A DNA stretch of 64,000 nucleotides from contig JALHLR010000019.1 in NCBI GenBank assembly GCA_022844475.1, forward strand, positions 1-64,000, written 5' to 3'. The notes under the pieces are model-generated. The model searched no databases. It had not been told where the DNA came from and saw only the letters and a program-made list of their open reading frames with translations. The stretch comes from Hyphomonadaceae bacterium (GTDB lineage: Bacteria > Pseudomonadota > Alphaproteobacteria > Caulobacterales > Hyphomonadaceae). Positions 1 through 8,492 of the stretch are shown piece after piece. How positions within the stretch are numbered: the stretch's first letter is position 1; each line of letters opens with the position of its first letter. A program made the position numbers and the translations under genes.

Positions 1-263
1 TTCCAGCTGTAGGTGTAGGCCATCAGGGGCGCCGTGCCCGGAGGCGCGCCGCCGCCACTGCCGTCCGGGTCTGGCTGGATGATCGGTCGCCCGATGCTGT
101 CCATGTCTTGCGGCGGAGGTGGCGGCGCCATCGGCGCCATCGCCAACTCTTCGCCCGCCACCGCATCGACGGCCATGCTTCCGGCAAAGCCATCGCCGCG
201 ACCTGACTGCCCGCAGCCGACGAGCACCATTGCCAGAAGAATGAGCGTGATCTGACGCCGCAT
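1..263 (-). CDS. Small lipoprotein, N-terminal part only (possibly DUF4349)
   Basis: The gene starts at an ATG at 263-261 and runs off the left edge, so only 87 residues are visible. The N-terminus is a lipoprotein signal: two Arg, a hydrophobic run and the lipobox VLVGC with the lipidated Cys near residue 16. The mature part begins with a low-complexity Pro/Met/Gly linker and reaches a MAYTYSW segment where the window ends. Proline-rich linkers followed by such an aromatic segment occur in DUF4349 lipoproteins, but too little is visible to be sure. It lies 90 bases downstream of lpxC on the same strand and may be co-transcribed with it. A GGGGA stretch about nine bases upstream could be the ribosome-binding site. 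Confidence 0.7.
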   Translation of the reverse strand, partial: MRRQITLILLAMVLVGCGQSGRGDGFAGSMAVDAVAGEELAMAPMAPPPPPQDMDSIGRPIIQPDPDGSGGGAPPGTAPLMAYTYSW

Positions 264-352
264 GCCGTTCTGTCCCCGAAGTTACGTGTGTAGTCTCATT
301 CCTTCATCCGGGCCAAATCAAGGCAGCAGGATGAAAGGCCAGCAGCGCCAGA

Positions 353-1207
353 TCAGGTCCACGCAAAGGCCGACGTGTCGGCGAAGACGGCGCGCAGCAG
401 GTGATTGTTGAGCGCATGCCCCGGCTGCTCGGCCTCGTACAACCCCGCAATGGGGCCGCCCGCCAGAAACAGATCGCCAATGACGTCGAGAAGCTTGTGA
501 CGGACGAACTCGTCGTGCGCCTGCAGCCCCCCCGGATTGATCACCGCGTCATTCTCGATCACGACCGTGTTGTCCATCGAGGCCCCGAGCCCCTTGCCCA
601 TGGCGTACAGCTGCTCGGCCTGATGCGCAAAGCCGAAGGTGCGCGCCCACGCAATCTCGCGCGCGAAGGCGCCAGGCAACATGGTGAAGCTGATCGCCTG
701 CCGCCCGATGGCCCTGGTTGGGAAGTCGATGGCGATCCGCATCGTGAAGTCTTCGCCCGGCGACAGGCGCGCAAACTTGACCCCCTGCCTGATTTCGACC
801 GTCTTCAGGATTTTCAGCACGCGCTTCGGCTCTGCCTGATGCTTGAGGCCGGCGCGCTCCAGCAGCGCAACAAAGGGCTTCGACGAGCCGTCGAGGATCG
901 GCAATTCGGGGCCATCCAGCTCAGCGCGCACATTGTCGACGCCGAGGCCAGCACAGGCGGCAAGGAAATGCTCGACCGTCGCAACCGAGACGCCCGCGTC
1001 ATTCGTCATGTTGGTGCCAAGTTCGGTCGTCGTCACGCGCGTCGCCAGCGCGGGAATATCGGCGTCACGATCGGCAACATCGGCGCGAACGAACACCACG
1101 CCCGTTCCCTCCCCCGCAGGGCGGATGGTCAGCCTCGCCGGCTTGCCGGAATGGACGCCGACGCCCGAGACGGAGGCTGGCCCTGCAATCGTGGTCTGTA
1201 GGTTCAT
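353..1207 (-). CDS. lpxC: UDP-3-O-acyl-N-acetylglucosamine deacetylase
   Basis: LpxC is the zinc-dependent deacetylase that performs the committed step of lipid A synthesis. The protein is 284 residues long, slightly shorter than the usual 300. Zinc ligands are visible as VEHFLAA (His80) and RHKLLDVIGD (His237, Asp241), and the catalytic His lies in GHALNN (about residue 264). I chose the ATG at 1207 because MNLQTTI matches the family start; an upstream TTG at 1243 would add a non-conserved extension. No clear Shine-Dalgarno is seen. In many alphaproteobacteria lpxC directly follows ftsZ; here a gene on the opposite strand separates them, so lpxC must use its own promoter in the 97-base divergent region 1208-1304. 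Confidence 0.96.
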   Translation of the reverse strand: MNLQTTIAGPASVSGVGVHSGKPARLTIRPAGEGTGVVFVRADVADRDADIPALATRVTTTELGTNMTNDAGVSVATVEHFLAACAGLGVDNVRAELDGPELPILDGSSKPFVALLERAGLKHQAEPKRVLKILKTVEIRQGVKFARLSPGEDFTMRIAIDFPTRAIGRQAISFTMLPGAFAREIAWARTFGFAHQAEQLYAMGKGLGASMDNTVVIENDAVINPGGLQAHDEFVRHKLLDVIGDLFLAGGPIAGLYEAEQPGHALNNHLLRAVFADTSAFAWT

Positions 1208-1304
1208 GGTCAGCCAGCTAAGCCCCCCGGGCGCGTGAGGCAAGACAAGCGATATTGCCCGATGTTGCGCTGACGCAGCCCGCGCCGTCTGCTAGTGCGG
1301 CGCG

Positions 1305-2270
1305 ATGGAATTGCCCGCCCAGCTAAGACAGGCCGTGGACAACGCCCTTTCGGGCGCGTCCGTCAGCGACCTCACCGTCGCCGCGAAGGCGTTGTCCCGG
1401 CGCTATCGCGACGAGGTGCGCGACGGGCGGCTGCACATTTCCGATACCCGCCTCGCCCTCGCCTATGTCGCGACGCGCATGCCCGCCACCTACGCCGCCA
1501 TTCACCTCGCCCTCTCCGCAATGGCCGCACAGCAGCCGGACTTTGCGCCGCATTCGCTGCTCGACGTCGGCGCAGGACCGGGCACGGTGATGTGGGCGGC
1601 GGCGGACCTCTGGGCGGGCATCGAAGCTGCGACACTGGTCGAGACCAGCCCGTCCATCCGCGCGCTCGGCGAGAAGCTGGCCGCCAGCAGCGGCATTGCC
1701 CACATCAGCTGGCGCGCCTCCGACCTGCGTACAGACCTCCCCGGGACGCAAGCCGACCTCGTGACGCTTGCCTACGTGCTCGACGAAATCGCGCCGGAGG
1801 ATCGCATCGCGCTGGTCGATCGCCTCTGGTCGCTGTCGCGCCATGCGCTGCTCATCGTCGAGCCCGGCACGACCGCGGGCTGGCGCCGTGTTCTCGATGC
1901 CCGCGCGCATCTGATCTCCCTGGGCGCGCACATCCTCGCCCCTTGCCCCCACGCGCAGGCCTGTCCGATCGTTGAACCGGACTGGTGCCACTTCGCGGCC
2001 CGGGTTGCACGCTCGCGCATCCACCGCCTGGCCAAGGAAGCGGAAGTACCGTGGGAGGACGAGAAGTTCATCTACCTCGCAGCATCCCGCACGCCCGCCG
2101 CACACCGCACCGCCCGCGTGCTCGACCGCCCCGAAAGCGCAAGCGGCCGCGTCAGGCTGAAACTCTGTCAGCCCGATGGGGTCGCGACACACCGGCTGGT
2201 CACCCGCCGCGAAGGCGACGTGTTCAAGCGCGCGCGTCGCGTCGACTGGGGCGATACGTGCGAGGGGTAG
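1305..2270 (+). CDS. Rsm22/METTL17-type small-ribosomal-subunit methyltransferase-like protein
   Basis: A 321-residue protein of the Rsm22 family, the bacterial relatives of mitochondrial METTL17, which associates with the small ribosomal subunit during assembly. A SAM-binding motif LLDVGAGPGT is at residues 85-94. Four cysteines, C214, C220, C228 (in CPHAQACP and DWCHF) and C288, are spaced 6, 8 and 60 residues apart, the arrangement of the 4Fe-4S ligands reported for METTL17. The end of the gene is 20 bases from the end of convergent ftsZ, and its start is divergent from lpxC. Family assignment rests on the CPH/WCHF signature. True methyltransferase activity is uncertain for this family. 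Confidence 0.85.
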   Translation: MELPAQLRQAVDNALSGASVSDLTVAAKALSRRYRDEVRDGRLHISDTRLALAYVATRMPATYAAIHLALSAMAAQQPDFAPHSLLDVGAGPGTVMWAAADLWAGIEAATLVETSPSIRALGEKLAASSGIAHISWRASDLRTDLPGTQADLVTLAYVLDEIAPEDRIALVDRLWSLSRHALLIVEPGTTAGWRRVLDARAHLISLGAHILAPCPHAQACPIVEPDWCHFAARVARSRIHRLAKEAEVPWEDEKFIYLAASRTPAAHRTARVLDRPESASGRVRLKLCQPDGVATHRLVTRREGDVFKRARRVDWGDTCEG

Positions 2271-2290
2271 TCGGCGGCCAGGTGAGCGCG

Positions 2291-3754
2291 CTACGCGTTG
2301 CCCGAACGGCGCAGGAAGGCCGGAATCTCAAGCTCGTCGTCGAAGCCCTCGTCAGCGGAGGCTGCACGCGCGACAGGCTGCTCTTCAGCCGGGCGCTTGC
2401 TCCAGCCGAACAGCGAGGCGAAAGAGCGATCCTTCGGCGCTTCAGCCTGGGGCTGAGCCGGGGCTGCAGCGTGTGGCGCGGGCGCGAAGATGTCGGAGTC
2501 ATCCTCGTCATTCATTGCAGGCTCGGGCATCGGCTCGGGGGCCGGGCGCGGGCGGATCACCGGCGCCGGCGGACGCAGTTCAGACGGCGGCACGGAAGCT
2601 TGCGCACTCGGCGGGAAGATCATGGTCTTCTGCGGCGGCGGCGTCATGCCGTGAGGCTGGGTGAGCGATTGCTGGTTGTGGATCTGCGGGAGCACCGGCT
2701 GGGGCTGTGCAACAATGCCAAGCTCCTGGGCCGGCGAGGGCGAATTCATGATTGCGGTGTTCAGCCCAGCCTGAAGTTCGCGAACCGGCACGGATGAACG
2801 CGCGACGCCCTGCTGAAGGCCGGCGGCGACAACGGACACGCGGATCTTGCCGTTCATCTTCTCGTCGAAGGTCGAGCCCAGAATGATGTGCGCATCGACA
2901 TCGACTTCGCGACGCACTTCGTTGGCCGCCTCGTCAACTTCGAACAGCGTCATGTCGTAGCCGCCAGTGATGTTGATCAGCACACCCTTGGCGCCCTTCA
3001 TCGACACGTCGTCGAGCAACGGGTTGGCGATCGCAGCCTGGGCGGCCTTCAGCGCACGGTTCTCACCCTCGCCTTCGCCCTCGCCCATCATGGCGGAGCC
3101 CATGCCGGACATAACGGTCCGCACGTCAGCGAAGTCGAGATTGATCAGGCCCGGCATGACCATAAGGTCCGTGATGCCGCGCACCCCGGAGTAGAGAACC
3201 TTGTCGGCCATCGAGAAGGCATCGGCGAAGGTCGTCTTGTCGTCGGCGATGCGGAACAGGTTCTGGTTCGGGATGATCAGCAGCGTGTCGACTTCGGCGC
3301 GCAGGTCGACAATGCCCTTCTCGGCAACCACCATGCGGCGCTTGCCCTCGAAGTCGAACGGCTTGGTGACCACGCCGACGGTGAGGACCTTCTGCTCTTT
3401 CGCGATGCGCGCGATGATCGGGGCAGCGCCCGTCCCCGTGCCGCCGCCCATGCCGGCGGCGATGAAGCACATATGCGCGCCGTTCAGGATCTTCTTGATC
3501 TCGTCAGCCGATTCCTTGGCCGATTCCGCGCCGACATCAGGATTGGCGCCTGCGCCGAGGCCGGACGTCTTGCCGACACCGAGCTGGATCTGGACCGGCG
3601 CCTTCGACCGCGTCAGGGCCTGCGCATCTGTGTTGGCGACCACGAATTCGACGCCCTGGAGGCCCGCGTCGATCATGTTGTTGACGGCGTTGCCGCCCGC
3701 GCCGCCCACGCCGATCACGACTATCCGGGGAGTCAGTTCAACGGCCATTGCCAT
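2291..3754 (-). CDS. ftsZ: Cell division protein FtsZ
   Basis: FtsZ is the tubulin-like GTPase that forms the cytokinetic ring. The protein has 487 residues: a short N-terminus, the GTPase core with [12 protein letters not shown] and the tubulin signature GGGTGTG, a long Pro/Glu/Ala-rich disordered linker of roughly 150 residues, and the conserved C-terminal peptide [12 protein letters not shown] that binds FtsA and other membrane anchors. Long linkers are typical of alphaproteobacteria. Two in-frame ATGs, 3754 and 3748, are possible; GAGG lies six bases before the second, so 3748 may be the true start. The 104-base gap to ftsA carries a CtrA-like box, which suggests separate cell-cycle control. 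Confidence 0.98.
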   Translation of the reverse strand: MAMAVELTPRIVVIGVGGAGGNAVNNMIDAGLQGVEFVVANTDAQALTRSKAPVQIQLGVGKTSGLGAGANPDVGAESAKESADEIKKILNGAHMCFIAAGMGGGTGTGAAPIIARIAKEQKVLTVGVVTKPFDFEGKRRMVVAEKGIVDLRAEVDTLLIIPNQNLFRIADDKTTFADAFSMADKVLYSGVRGITDLMVMPGLINLDFADVRTVMSGMGSAMMGEGEGEGENRALKAAQAAIANPLLDDVSMKGAKGVLINITGGYDMTLFEVDEAANEVRREVDVDAHIILGSTFDEKMNGKIRVSVVAAGLQQGVARSSVPVRELQAGLNTAIMNSPSPAQELGIVAQPQPVLPQIHNQQSLTQPHGMTPPPQKTMIFPPSAQASVPPSELRPPAPVIRPRPAPEPMPEPAMNDEDDSDIFAPAPHAAAPAQPQAEAPKDRSFASLFGWSKRPAEEQPVARAASADEGFDDELEIPAFLRRSGNA

Positions 3755-3830
3755 CCTCGATCCGCACGTCTCCCAACGGCGCCCCGCACGGCGCCCCGGA
3801 AGGTAACACGATGAAGATCATGGCTTTTGG

Positions 3831-3845
3831 CTAAGCCCGTCTTAA
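3831..3845 (-). promoter_or_regulatory. Candidate CtrA-binding box upstream of ftsZ
   Basis: Read on the gene strand the sequence is TTAA-GACGGGC-TTAG, two half sites separated by exactly seven bases. This matches the CtrA consensus TTAA-N7-TTAA with one mismatch. It lies 77 bases before the ftsZ start. TTAA is rare in this GC-rich window. A GATTC, fitting the CcrM methylation motif GANTC, lies ten bases away at 3856-3860. CtrA control of ftsZ is known in Caulobacter; binding here is inferred. Confidence 0.5.
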
Positions 3846-3858
3846 GAGCCGGAACGAT

Positions 3859-5163
3859 TCAGAAGTTTTTCTGAACCCATCCGAAGACTTGCCGGGCCAG
3901 GCTCCCGCCATGATCCGAAGCGGCCCGGTCGGTGCTCGTGCGCAACGGGTCGGGGCCACCCATCAGATCCCAGCGTAACAGGCCTGCCGCAGCCGCGAAA
4001 GCGGGTGAACTGTAAGTCTCACCTAGTCCCTTCACATTGGCAGGCTTGGCGAGACGCACCGGCGCGCGGAAAACATCCTCGGCAAGCTCTTTCAGGCAGC
4101 CCAGCTGAGACGATCCACCCGTAAGAACGATCCGTCTCGGCAGCGGACGTCCAGACGCCGACGCCCTGGACAACCGTCCATCCATCAATTCGAGGATTTC
4201 CTCGATACGCGGCCGCAGGATCTGCGCGACATCCGCCCTGCTGCACTGGTGCGCCTCGAGCCGGCCGTCAGGCCCGAGCCGTGGCGCCTCGATCATGTCG
4301 AGCGCGCCGGATTCAGCCAGACCAACCGCCCCGTGCTGGATCTTCATCCGTTCGGCTGCAGCGAAAGTCGTGCCCAGACCCTGGGCAAGATCGGACGTCG
4401 CCTTCGACCCGCCCATCGGCAGCGTCTCGACGTGAAGCAGGCCGCCCTCCCAGAAGGCTGCCGCAGAGGTAACCCCGGCGCCGAAATCGATGACCATGGC
4501 CCCCTGCTCGGCTTCGTCCTCGACCAGACAGGCGAGGCCGGCGGCATAGGGGGCTGCGAGAATCGCCGACACCTCAAGGTGCGAGCGGGAGACACACTGG
4601 ACGATGTTGCGCAGGCCAGCCGTCGGCGCTGACACCACGAGAAAGCTGGCGGTCAGGTTTTCCGCAAACATCCCGCGCGGATCCTTGATGCCGGCGGTCC
4701 CGTCCACGATGAAACCAAGCGGCGCCGAATGCAACACTTCCCGCCCCTGCGGCTGGAAGCTTTCGAGCGCAGCCACGCGCACGTCGCGCATGTGGCTGGA
4801 CGTCACCTCGCGCCCGCCCATGGGAAGCTTGGCGCGCACGATGTCGGAGCGCAGGTCGGGACCGGACACGCCCAGGACCACTTCGGTGATGCGCAGGTCG
4901 GCCGCGCGCTCGGCCTGTTCCACCGCCAGCCGGATCGACCGTTCCAGCCCTTCGAGATCGACCACGGCGCCCGAGCGCACGCCCTTGGTCGCCTGCGTGC
5001 CGGCCCCGGCCACCCGCGGCTCGCCATTGGTCGCGTCCGCACGACGCGCGATCATGCACGTGATCTTCGACGAGCCGATATCCAGCGCCGCCATCACGGC
5101 GCCGCGGCCGTGAGTGCGATCACGCACGTGACTGCGCTGGGCGAGCGAGGACATGACTGTCAC
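3859..5163 (-). CDS. ftsA: Cell division protein FtsA
   Basis: FtsA is the actin-like ATPase that tethers FtsZ to the membrane. The protein has 434 residues. The phosphate-1 loop ALDIGSSKI is near residue 26, the SHS2 (1C) domain follows, MVIDFGAGVTSAA is the phosphate-2 motif and IVLTGGSSQLG the adenosine motif. The C-terminus ends in an amphipathic stretch (RQVFGWVQKNF) of the membrane-targeting type. The start codon overlaps the ftsQ stop by four bases (ATGA), which indicates translational coupling in the ddl-ftsQ-ftsA unit. Confidence 0.97.
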   Translation of the reverse strand: MTVMSSLAQRSHVRDRTHGRGAVMAALDIGSSKITCMIARRADATNGEPRVAGAGTQATKGVRSGAVVDLEGLERSIRLAVEQAERAADLRITEVVLGVSGPDLRSDIVRAKLPMGGREVTSSHMRDVRVAALESFQPQGREVLHSAPLGFIVDGTAGIKDPRGMFAENLTASFLVVSAPTAGLRNIVQCVSRSHLEVSAILAAPYAAGLACLVEDEAEQGAMVIDFGAGVTSAAAFWEGGLLHVETLPMGGSKATSDLAQGLGTTFAAAERMKIQHGAVGLAESGALDMIEAPRLGPDGRLEAHQCSRADVAQILRPRIEEILELMDGRLSRASASGRPLPRRIVLTGGSSQLGCLKELAEDVFRAPVRLAKPANVKGLGETYSSPAFAAAAGLLRWDLMGGPDPLRTSTDRAASDHGGSLARQVFGWVQKNF

Positions 5164-6107
5164 GTATCTCCCGAGAGCGGAGCGACAGCCGCGCCCGGGA
5201 TCGGGCGAAGGGCGATGTATTTCGGATGGCGCGCATCGATATGCGTCGCCGGCAGATCCAGCACGCGCGTCTGCGCCTGCATCAGGTTGAGGGCGTCGAG
5301 CTGTTCGGAGAGACGCGCATCGACGGGCATCGCCACGACATCGGTGCGGCCCGTGAACTTCAGGTCCCAGCGCCGTCCGTTGACGCGGTAGGCGATCTCC
5401 ATCCGCTCGGCGAGATCGGGATAGTGCGCAATCGCCGCAACCAGCGCCGCCGCAGCCTGCGAGGCGTCCTTGCCCACCACACGCGGCAGGCGCGCATACC
5501 TGGTCAGGTCAGCTTCCGCGAAAGCCCGCCCGCTCTGGTCAACGACCCGCCAGGCGCTTCCCTCGCCCTCTTCCTGCGACAGCGCGATCGGCTTGCGCTG
5601 TTCGAGTTCGATCCGGATGCGATCGGGCCACTGGCGCTGGACGCTCACTGCGCCAACGTCGAGCTTCTCGATCCGGTCGCGGATGCCGTGCGGATCGGCG
5701 GACAGGATGTTCGCGCCCTCACGCACCTCGGCCGCTTCCAGCACCTTGGCCGTCAGCTGCCCATCGATCGGCGTGCAGATGCGGGACGGGTCACCATCCG
5801 GCCGCTGGCAAACCTTGACGTCCCTGACCGCGATACCGGCCCAGCCTGCGATCACGTTGAACCCGTTGTTCATGCGATTGCCGAACGCCCCGAGGGTTCC
5901 ACCCATCCAGGCCGCAATCGTCAGCATCACGGCGCCGCAGATGATCGTGCCCAGCGCATACGTCGCGATCCGGTCGCGGAACCAAGCCACGGAATAGGGA
6001 ATGTCGCGCGCCCGGCGCGTCGGCGCCGGCGGCGGGCGCCGGCGCGGCGGGTCCAGGTCGTCGTCATAGGCGGGACCGGCGATCTGCGGACGCTTTACCT
6101 TGGGCAT
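5160..6107 (-). CDS. ftsQ: Cell division protein FtsQ
   Basis: FtsQ is a bitopic inner-membrane divisome protein that recruits FtsL and FtsB. The protein has 315 residues. It opens with a basic, proline-rich cytoplasmic segment ([14 protein letters not shown]), followed by one transmembrane helix around residues 52-72, then a POTRA domain (residues about 90-180) and the FtsQ beta domain. It overlaps the 3' end of ddl by 13 bases and the start of ftsA by four, so the three genes are tightly coupled. Sequence conservation in the family is low; the assignment rests on order, topology and domain layout. Confidence 0.93.
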   Translation of the reverse strand: MPKVKRPQIAGPAYDDDLDPPRRRPPPAPTRRARDIPYSVAWFRDRIATYALGTIICGAVMLTIAAWMGGTLGAFGNRMNNGFNVIAGWAGIAVRDVKVCQRPDGDPSRICTPIDGQLTAKVLEAAEVREGANILSADPHGIRDRIEKLDVGAVSVQRQWPDRIRIELEQRKPIALSQEEGEGSAWRVVDQSGRAFAEADLTRYARLPRVVGKDASQAAAALVAAIAHYPDLAERMEIAYRVNGRRWDLKFTGRTDVVAMPVDARLSEQLDALNLMQAQTRVLDLPATHIDARHPKYIALRPIPGAAVAPLSGDT

Positions 6108-7003
6108 GACGCGTCCTCGATCATCCAGCGGACGAGAGAGGGATAGTCGATGCCCATATGCGCCGCCTGCTCGGGTATGAGCGAGGTGGGCGTCATGCCC
6201 GGCTGCGTATTGGTCTCGAGTATCACCAGTCGACCCGCTTTTTCGTCATAGCGAAAGTCAGACCGCGACACGCCCCGGCAGCCAAGAGCGTTATGGGCCC
6301 TCAGCGATGCGTCGAGCGCAGCTTCGGTGACCGCATTCGGCAGGTCTGCAGGAAGGACGTGACGCGATCCTCCTGCCTCATATTTCGCCTCGAAGTCGTA
6401 ATACTCCCTTAAGGTCGTGATCTCGGTGACAGCCATCGGCCGGTCGCCCATCACGCCGACGGTCAACTCCCTGCCCGGGATGAATTTTTCGACCAGCGCA
6501 TGGCTGCCGAATTTCCACGTTCCGTCAGTCAGTTCCTTCGGCGGACGGTTGGCCCCGGCCCGCACGATGAACACGCCGAAAGATGAACCTTCCGCAATCG
6601 GCTTGATCACATAGGGCGGCTCGTAGACATGGTCACGCGCCAGGTCCGCAACCGAGAACATCCCGCCTTCGGCAATGTCGAGGCCATGCTGCACATAGAC
6701 CGCCCGCGACTTGTCCTTGTTCATTGCGAGCGCGGAAGCAAGCACGCCGGAATGGGTGTAGGGAATGCCGAGAATCTCCAGCACGCCCTGCACGCAGCCA
6801 TCCTCGCCCCACGGCCCGTGCAGCGCATTGAGCACCACGTCCGGTTTCACAGCCGTCAGCTGCTCGGCAAGCTGGCGCGTCACATCAACCTCGATGGCCT
6901 CGTAACCAGCCTTGCGGGCGGCCTCCGCCATGCCCTTCCCCGAAGACAGGGATACGGGACGCTCGGACGACCAGCCCCCCATGATGACGGCGACACGAGT
7001 CAT
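6095..7003 (-). CDS. ddl: D-alanine--D-alanine ligase
   Basis: Ddl joins two D-alanines with ATP to make the terminal dipeptide of the peptidoglycan stem. The protein has 302 residues and an ATP-grasp fold: [13 protein letters not shown] at the N-terminus, [11 protein letters not shown], and the metal-binding [10 protein letters not shown] near the end. The ATG at 7003 is chosen over a GTG at 7012 because an AAGGAG lies eight bases before it and the GTG would fall inside that site. In most alphaproteobacteria murC and murB precede ddl; here the upstream neighbour is a divergent amidohydrolase, so ddl is the first gene of the division unit. Confidence 0.97.
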   Translation of the reverse strand: MTRVAVIMGGWSSERPVSLSSGKGMAEAARKAGYEAIEVDVTRQLAEQLTAVKPDVVLNALHGPWGEDGCVQGVLEILGIPYTHSGVLASALAMNKDKSRAVYVQHGLDIAEGGMFSVADLARDHVYEPPYVIKPIAEGSSFGVFIVRAGANRPPKELTDGTWKFGSHALVEKFIPGRELTVGVMGDRPMAVTEITTLREYYDFEAKYEAGGSRHVLPADLPNAVTEAALDASLRAHNALGCRGVSRSDFRYDEKAGRLVILETNTQPGMTPTSLIPEQAAHMGIDYPSLVRWMIEDASCPR

Positions 7004-7011
7004 GGTTCGCA

Positions 7012-7017
7012 CTCCTT
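7012..7017 (-). promoter_or_regulatory. Shine-Dalgarno that fixes the ddl start
   Basis: AAGGAG on the gene strand, eight bases before the ATG at 7003. An alternative GTG at 7012 would begin within this site, so it is ruled out. Confidence 0.8.
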
Positions 7018-7183
7018 GCCTTGATACCGGCTATGCGCCTGCAGCGGTTACCGGGATGCTACCGCGCACCGGTGCAGATGGGACCGGTTTTCGCACGGCC
7101 GGGGCAAAAATACGGCCTTCACGGAAACTCCTGTTCCTTTCGCGGCCGCTATACTCGATGCTGTCCCGGAACGAGGAAGCAAG

Positions 7184-8395
7184 ATGACAAAACCGGAAGC
7201 CATGAAGCACTGGATCGACGCCGCCGAAGCGCTGCTGCCCGAGATGATCAGCCTGCGGCGCGCGATCCATGCCGAGCCAGAGATTGGCCTGCACAATCCG
7301 CTCACCACCGCAAAGGCCAAGGCCGCCCTCGCCGGCCTGCCGCTCGAATACGCCGAAGGCCCCTCCACCACCGGCTTCGTCGCCACCCTGCGTGGCCCCT
7401 CCAACGGCCGCACCGTGCTCCTGCGCGGCGACATGGATGCCCTCCCGATGCACGAGGACACCGGCCTTGAATTCTCCTCGCAGGTCGAGAACGCAATGCA
7501 CGCCTGCGGTCATGATACGCATGTCGCCATGCTGGTCGCCGCCGCTCACGCGCTCTGCGCCCAGCGTGATCGCCTTGCCGGCACCGTGCAGTTCATGTTC
7601 CAGCCCGGCGAGGAAGGCTGGCACGGCGCACGCTACATGCTCGATGATGGCCTGATCGATCCAGTCCCGGACGCCGCCTTCGCGCTCCACATCACGCCGA
7701 ACATACAGTCGGGCGTCTTCGCTGGCCGTCCCGGCCCCCTGCTCGCCGCCGCCGACCGCATCGAACTCACCATCAGGGGAAAGGGCGGCCACGCCTCGCA
7801 GCCGCACGACGCCGTCGACCCGATACCCGTCGCCTGCGAGATGGTGATGGCGCTGCAGTCCATGATCACCCGCCGCGTCCCCGCCTTCGATCCCGCCGTG
7901 CTGACCATCGCGCACATCAGGGCAGGCTCGACCAACAACGTGATCCCCGAGACCGCCTTCATCGAGGGCACCATCCGCACCTTCTCGGAAAAGTCCCGCG
8001 CCATCGCCCGCGAAGGGCTGCAGCGCGTAGTCGACCATGTCTGCGCCGCCCACCTCTGTGAAGCCGACCTCAAGATCATCCCGGGCTTCCCCGTCACGCT
8101 CTGCGATAGCCGCGCCCACGCGCTTGCCCGCCGCGTCACGAAAGAGACCTTCGGCGAGGACGCCTGGTTCGAGATGCCGACGCCGATGATGGGCGCAGAG
8201 GATTTCTCCTACGTGCTCCAGAAGGCGCCCGGCGCCATGATGTTCCTTGGCGCCTCGCCCGAAGGTGGCGACTGGCGCACCTGCTGCGCCCTCCACTCCA
8301 ACCGGATGGTGCTGGACGAAAAGGTCATGGCGCGCGGCGCAGCATTGCACTGCGCGCTGGCGGAGTCGTTCCTGTCGGGCGGGTTCGAGAGCTAG
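7184..8395 (+). CDS. M20D-family amidohydrolase / aminoacyl hydrolase
   Basis: A 403-residue zinc-dependent hydrolase of peptidase family M20D, the group of hippurate hydrolases, N-acyl-amino-acid hydrolases and AbgA/AbgB. Visible are LRRAIHAEPE near the N-terminus, LLRGDMDALP, the metal-binding MHACGHDTHVAM (Cys and two His), EEGWHGA (catalytic/metal Glu) and the lid-domain GKGGHASQPH. The start ATG has GAGGAA five to six bases upstream. It is divergent from ddl and convergent with an AbgT transporter gene. That neighbour makes p-aminobenzoyl-glutamate or related N-acyl amino acids plausible substrates, but specificity cannot be read from sequence. Confidence 0.9.
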   Translation: MTKPEAMKHWIDAAEALLPEMISLRRAIHAEPEIGLHNPLTTAKAKAALAGLPLEYAEGPSTTGFVATLRGPSNGRTVLLRGDMDALPMHEDTGLEFSSQVENAMHACGHDTHVAMLVAAAHALCAQRDRLAGTVQFMFQPGEEGWHGARYMLDDGLIDPVPDAAFALHITPNIQSGVFAGRPGPLLAAADRIELTIRGKGGHASQPHDAVDPIPVACEMVMALQSMITRRVPAFDPAVLTIAHIRAGSTNNVIPETAFIEGTIRTFSEKSRAIAREGLQRVVDHVCAAHLCEADLKIIPGFPVTLCDSRAHALARRVTKETFGEDAWFEMPTPMMGAEDFSYVLQKAPGAMMFLGASPEGGDWRTCCALHSNRMVLDEKVMARGAALHCALAESFLSGGFES

Positions 8396-8492
8396 ACGCG
8401 CGCGTCCCTCGACCGACGGCGCGAGGCGCCTGCCCGGGATGAGAGGGTTCGCACAGCGAACCTGCCTCGAAGCATGAGCACGGGCTCACAGC

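Noticed and set aside
34-255. Short plus-strand frame at the left edge
   Set aside because: It is the complement of the lipoprotein gene, which has a proper start and lipobox; the plus frame has no ribosome-binding site or domain.
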